From Allobosea sp. Tri-44 (GTDB taxonomy: Bacteria > Pseudomonadota > Alphaproteobacteria > Rhizobiales > Beijerinckiaceae), in the NCBI RefSeq assembly GCF_004123845.1, contig NZ_NBDP01000030.1, forward strand, positions 930,001 to 994,000: DNA of 64,000 nt, given 5' to 3'. Each line of letters begins with the position of its first letter. The first letter of the stretch is position 1. The notes below the pieces were generated by a model. The model was not told the origin of the DNA, did no database searches, and saw only the letters and a program-made list of their open reading frames with translations. Positions 61,308 through 64,000 of the stretch are shown here, one piece after another. A program made the translations under genes and the position numbers.

Positions 61308-61925
61308 CTAGCTGGCTTCGCCAGCCTTGACCGGCGCGACCAGAGCCGCGAGCTCATCGGCAAGCTGGGCGATGTCGAAGCGCCCCTCGCGGTACCAGTC
61401 GACCGAGCCGTTCATCGCCCCGAGCAGGAAGAGGCGCAGCCGCTCCGGCGCTGCCCCGACCGCCAGCGCGCCCGTGCCGGCGAGCTCCTCGATCAGCAAG
61501 CGCCAGACATCCTCATAGTCGCGGCGGATACGCCGGACGCTTTCCGGCGTCGGGTTCTCGCCGAAGCTGAAGACCTTGATGCTGGCGCAGGTGTAGTCGG
61601 AATGGCCGTGCAGCGCGGACAGATGCGCCGCGATCGCCGCTGCGAGCCGGCGGCGCGGATCGGCTTCACCGGCGGCGGCGAGCGCCGCCGCCACGGCCTC
61701 GTGGACGAAGCGGACCCCGTCGTTGACGACCGCCTCGACGATCTCCTCCTTCGAGGCGAAATGATGATAGAGGCTGGCCTTGCGGATGCCGACGGCTTCG
61801 GCGATCTCGCGCAGGCTCGTCTGGTGATAGCCATTGCTGCGCAGCAGACGCGCCGCATGGTCGAGGATCAGGCGGCGTGCGCCGCCCTTTAACCGCCCTC
61901 TTCCGGTCTTCGCATCAGCATCCAT
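61308..61925 (-). CDS. TetR-family transcriptional regulator
   Basis: The 205-residue regulator has an N-terminal helix-turn-helix (ILDHAARLLRSNGYHQTSLR, EIAEAVGIRKASLYHHFASKEEIV) and a TetR C-terminal ligand-binding domain. The KASLYHHFASKEE recognition helix is of the type that controls fatty-acid and acyl-CoA genes. It lies downstream of an acyl-CoA dehydrogenase gene on the same strand, separated by a palindromic repeat, so control of that gene is plausible. Two adjacent ATGs (61925, 61928) are possible starts. Confidence 0.9.
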   Translation of the reverse strand: MDADAKTGRGRLKGGARRLILDHAARLLRSNGYHQTSLREIAEAVGIRKASLYHHFASKEEIVEAVVNDGVRFVHEAVAAALAAAGEADPRRRLAAAIAAHLSALHGHSDYTCASIKVFSFGENPTPESVRRIRRDYEDVWRLLIEELAGTGALAVGAAPERLRLFLLGAMNGSVDWYREGRFDIAQLADELAALVAPVKAGEAS

Positions 61926-61932
61926 CATGCCG

Positions 61933-62042
61933 CCGTCATTCCGGACAAGCCGCGCGAGCGGCGCAGCTCCGGAATCCATCGAAGGGCGCAAGAGCTCTAT
62001 GATGGATTCCGGCACTCCGCTTCGCTGCGGCCGGAATGACGG
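61933..62042. repeat. Nested intergenic palindrome (GTCATTCCGG family)
   Basis: CCGTCATTCCGG (61933-61944) pairs perfectly with CCGGAATGACGG (62031-62042); CCGGAATCCATC (61969-61980) pairs with GATGGATTCCGG (62001-62012). Ends match the element at 41212-41332, so these are two copies of one family. It separates the acyl-CoA dehydrogenase and TetR genes. Confidence 0.85.
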
Positions 62043-62072
62043 CGAAGGGGAGTTCCGTCACCGCAAACGTCC

Positions 62073-63260
62073 TCACAACCGCTTCGCCACCTCTTCGAGC
62101 ATGACTTCGGTGGCGCCGCCGCCGATTGCCTGGACGCGGGCGTCACGGGCCATGCGCTCGATCGCGCTCTCGCGCATGAAGCCCATGCCGCCATGGAACT
62201 GGACGCAGGCATACATGACTTCGTTGACCAGCTCGCCGCAATAAGCCTTGACCATCGAGACCTCGCGCGTCGCGTCGAAGCCCCTGGCATCGAGCCAGGC
62301 AGCATGATGGACGAGCTGACGCCCGGCCTCGACTTTGCCTGCGAGCATGGCGAGCTTCTGCCGGATCGCCTGCTTGTCCCAGAGCGGCGCGCCGAAGGCC
62401 ATGCGCGTGCGGACATAGTCGAGCGTCAGCTCGAGCGCGGCCTGCGCCTCGCCCATCGCCATGGCGCCGATCACGGTGCGCTCGTTCTGGAAGTTGCGCA
62501 TGATCGCGTAGAAGCCGCGTCCCTCGCCACCGAGCAGGTTCTCGGCCGGAATCCGGCAATCCTCGAAGATCAGCTCGGCGGTGTCGGAGGAACGCCAGCC
62601 ATGCTTGTCGAGGGCGCGGCCGACGCGGAAGCCCGGCGTGCCCTTCTCGACCAGGAACATCGACACCGCCTGCGAAGGCTTCGCCGACGGATCGGTCTTG
62701 GCGGCGACGCAGTAGAGATCGGCGTGGACGCCGTTGGTGATGAACATCTTAGCGCCGTTCAGTACATAGGAGTCGCCGTCGCGCCGGGCGGTGGTACGGA
62801 TGCCTTTCACGTCGGAGCCGGCATCGGGTTCGGTGACGGCGATGGCGCAGATCACCTTGCCGGCGATGATGTCGGGCAGCCAGCGGTCGCGCTGCTCCTT
62901 GCTGCCGGCATTGAAGACATGGACCGAGGCCATGTCGGTGTGGACGAGGGCGGTGATGGCAAAGCCCGAGAAGGTCGAGCGGCCGAGCTCCTCGGCCAGC
63001 ACCACGGTGGCGAGCGTATCGAGCTCGGAGCCGCCATATTCGGCCGGGTAGCGGATGCCGAGAAAGCCGAGCTCGCCCATGCGGCGCAGCACCTCGCGCG
63101 GCACCATGCCGGCCTCTTCCCAGGCGAGCCCGTGCGGCTTGACCTCGCTCGCGACGAAGCGGCGCAACTGGTCGCGCAGCGCCTCGTGTTCCTCGCTGAA
63201 ATAGGGCGAACGGAGTGTCCCGCCGCCAGCCGCATCGAAATTGTCCATCGCCGCCAGCAT
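62073..63260 (-). CDS. Acyl-CoA dehydrogenase
   Basis: The 395-residue FAD enzyme oxidises an acyl-CoA to the 2,3-enoyl-CoA. Blocks are YPAEYGGSELDTLATVVLAE, CAIAVTEPDAGSDVKGIRTT for FAD and substrate, YVLNGAKMFITNG, and QFHGGMGFMRESAIERMARD with VQAIGGGATEVMLEEVAKRL at the C-terminus. The IGGGATEV end belongs to the long-chain/citronellyl-CoA-like groups, where the catalytic glutamate lies elsewhere than in the YEGT-type enzymes. The chain specificity is unknown. Start at 63260 (or 63248). Likely controlled by the TetR protein encoded after it. Confidence 0.93.
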   Translation of the reverse strand: MLAAMDNFDAAGGGTLRSPYFSEEHEALRDQLRRFVASEVKPHGLAWEEAGMVPREVLRRMGELGFLGIRYPAEYGGSELDTLATVVLAEELGRSTFSGFAITALVHTDMASVHVFNAGSKEQRDRWLPDIIAGKVICAIAVTEPDAGSDVKGIRTTARRDGDSYVLNGAKMFITNGVHADLYCVAAKTDPSAKPSQAVSMFLVEKGTPGFRVGRALDKHGWRSSDTAELIFEDCRIPAENLLGGEGRGFYAIMRNFQNERTVIGAMAMGEAQAALELTLDYVRTRMAFGAPLWDKQAIRQKLAMLAGKVEAGRQLVHHAAWLDARGFDATREVSMVKAYCGELVNEVMYACVQFHGGMGFMRESAIERMARDARVQAIGGGATEVMLEEVAKRL

Positions 63261-63326
63261 GCTCCCATGTCTCCGCGATAGCTTACCCTACCGGTCGGCA
63301 GGTAGACAACTCTCGAATGCCGCGAA

Positions 63327-63357
63327 GAAGAGAGGAGCGGCGCTCGCTCCTCTCTTC
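63327..63357 (-). terminator. Strong hairpin, probable terminator of the Gly-rich gene
   Basis: GAAGAGAGGAGCG (63327-63339) pairs perfectly with its complement (63345-63357) around a five-base loop. It lies about 45 bp beyond the stop of the 63400-63663 gene on the minus strand. Only TTC triplets follow, not a true T-run. Confidence 0.55.
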
Positions 63358-63399
63358 CTCCGGACCGGTGTCATCGACCGGCCTGGCTCTCCTCGGGGC

Positions 63400-63663
63400 T
63401 CAGTTGCAGCCGCAGCCGTGCCCACCATTGCCGATGCCGATACCGCCGCGGCCGACGCTGACCCGGTTGCCGTTCAGGATGCCATTGCCGCTCAGCACCG
63501 AGACGTTGTTGAGCACCTTGACGTTCGAGACGGCAGTCGTGACGGACGCCACCGAGGCGAAGACACCGCCGAGAAGGCCGCCACCACGGCCACCCTTGCT
63601 TCCTGCGAAGGCGGGGGTGACGGAAAAGGCAGCGATCGAGGCAAGAACAATTGCGTACTTCAT
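63400..63663 (-). CDS. Small secreted Gly/Asn-rich protein
   Basis: The 87-residue product has a clear signal peptide (MKYAIVLASIAAFSVTPAFA). The mature part has GSKGGRGGGLLGG, a Val/Asn/Ser repeat-like centre (VSNVKVLNNVSVLSGNGILN), then a Gly-rich end with two cysteines (GNGGHGCGCN). I do not recognise a family. The composition suggests an extracellular or surface polypeptide with beta-rich repeats. The start follows GAGAGAAAG. Stands alone next to an A+T-rich spacer. Confidence 0.75.
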   Translation of the reverse strand: MKYAIVLASIAAFSVTPAFAGSKGGRGGGLLGGVFASVASVTTAVSNVKVLNNVSVLSGNGILNGNRVSVGRGGIGIGNGGHGCGCN

Positions 63664-63919
63664 CTTTCTCTCCCTGCTCTCGCTCCGGGTGTCGAAGCGA
63701 TATACACGTTATGGTTGTGTTTTACTTTGACTGCAATCTGAACGCATTGTTAACCATACTTGCTAGCCTTAACCGGGGAGCGCCCGAATACAGAAGCCAA
63801 TATTATCTCGGCTAAAATGTATTACGCCAAATCTATTCTTGGAACTACGAACCACATCTTGATAGTATTAACTGGCCGTTAGGCATGATTACCTATCTTT
63901 GTCTGAGAGGGGTGATGTC
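63664..63919. other. A+T-rich divergent spacer
   Basis: These 256 bp between two divergent genes for exported proteins are clearly richer in A+T than the rest of the window. TTAACC occurs twice in about 20 bp near 63750-63775. The leftward strand has TTGCAG-17-CATAAC, a possible promoter about 40 bp before the Gly-rich gene. No coding frame or strong hairpin is seen. Confidence 0.5.
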
Positions 63920-64000
63920 ATGCGTCCTGTCCGTACGGTATTCGTGCTTTGCTGCGCCTTGCTCTGCACCCTGCCGGCTACGGCCGGAGAGAAAGCGGAG
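63920..64000 (+). CDS. Exported protein, N-terminal fragment (continues outside window)
   Basis: The last 81 bases encode MRPVRTVFVLCCALLCTLPA followed by TAGEKAE, without a stop. This is a signal peptide with cleavage expected after ATA. GAGAGGGG lies about seven bases before the ATG. The mature protein is beyond the window, so function cannot be given. Confidence 0.65.
   Translation, partial: MRPVRTVFVLCCALLCTLPATAGEKAE

Overview
The window is about two-thirds G+C by eye, with short intergenic spaces and many 4-bp start/stop overlaps. Its gene content is typical of a free-living alphaproteobacterium of the order Hyphomicrobiales (rhizobia and relatives): a ten-residue GGM-type GroEL tail, zwf-pgl-eda, the hut pathway through HutF, a PHB depolymerase, TRAP and NitT/TauT transporters, and the transglutaminase/ATP-grasp/alpha-E cluster. 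The genus Bosea or a near relative is my best guess. That rests on recalled family resemblance, not on a search. I recognised no rRNA, tRNA, CRISPR array, insertion sequence or integrase.

Layout. 1-7.2 kb: the 3' end of groEL, purC, an M20 amidohydrolase overlapping an FAD oxidoreductase, a polytopic membrane protein, and a divergent GIY-YIG nuclease/DUF2239 pair with a striking shared promoter. 7.2-10.1 kb: zwf-pgl-eda for the Entner-Doudoroff route. 10.2-15.6 kb: a five-gene dipeptide/oligopeptide-type ABC transporter. 15.8-23.3 kb: a predicted peptide-ligation cluster (transglutaminase-DUF2126, ATP-grasp/alpha-E fusion, second transglutaminase, HAD phosphatase). 23.3-33.7 kb: a large peptidoglycan-hydrolase protein, aldehyde dehydrogenase, GST, PHB depolymerase, a 50-residue membrane microprotein, a transglutaminase-like/lipid kinase/PAP2 operon, a PRC-barrel protein and a small lipoprotein.

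33.7-42 kb is a complete histidine utilisation locus: hutF-hutC leftward and hutI-hutH-hutG-hutU-hutD rightward, with two HutC-type palindromes between them. 42-47.3 kb: two divergent citrate-synthase paralogues (one fused to a DNA-binding domain), an exported argininosuccinate-lyase-like protein and a Cfa-type methyltransferase. 47.5-51.5 kb: a TRAP transporter with an FCD-type regulator. 52-55.2 kb: a NitT/TauT-type ABC transporter with a Mug-type DNA glycosylase gene inside its operon. A third HutC-type palindrome lies upstream, which ties this transporter to histidine catabolism. 55.4-64 kb: a TPP enzyme, msrA, an HDAC-family deacetylase, a GGDEF-EAL protein, a TetR regulator, an acyl-CoA dehydrogenase, a Gly/Asn-rich secreted protein, an A+T-rich spacer and the start of another exported protein.

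At least eight intergenic gaps carry long nested palindromes of two or three families (for example ends GTCATTCCGG...CCGGAATGAC), one of them inside the hut operon. The most interesting candidates are the ATP-grasp/transglutaminase cluster, the GIY-YIG/DUF2239 promoter, the third HutC-type site, the HTH-citrate synthase pair and the glucosaminidase protein.
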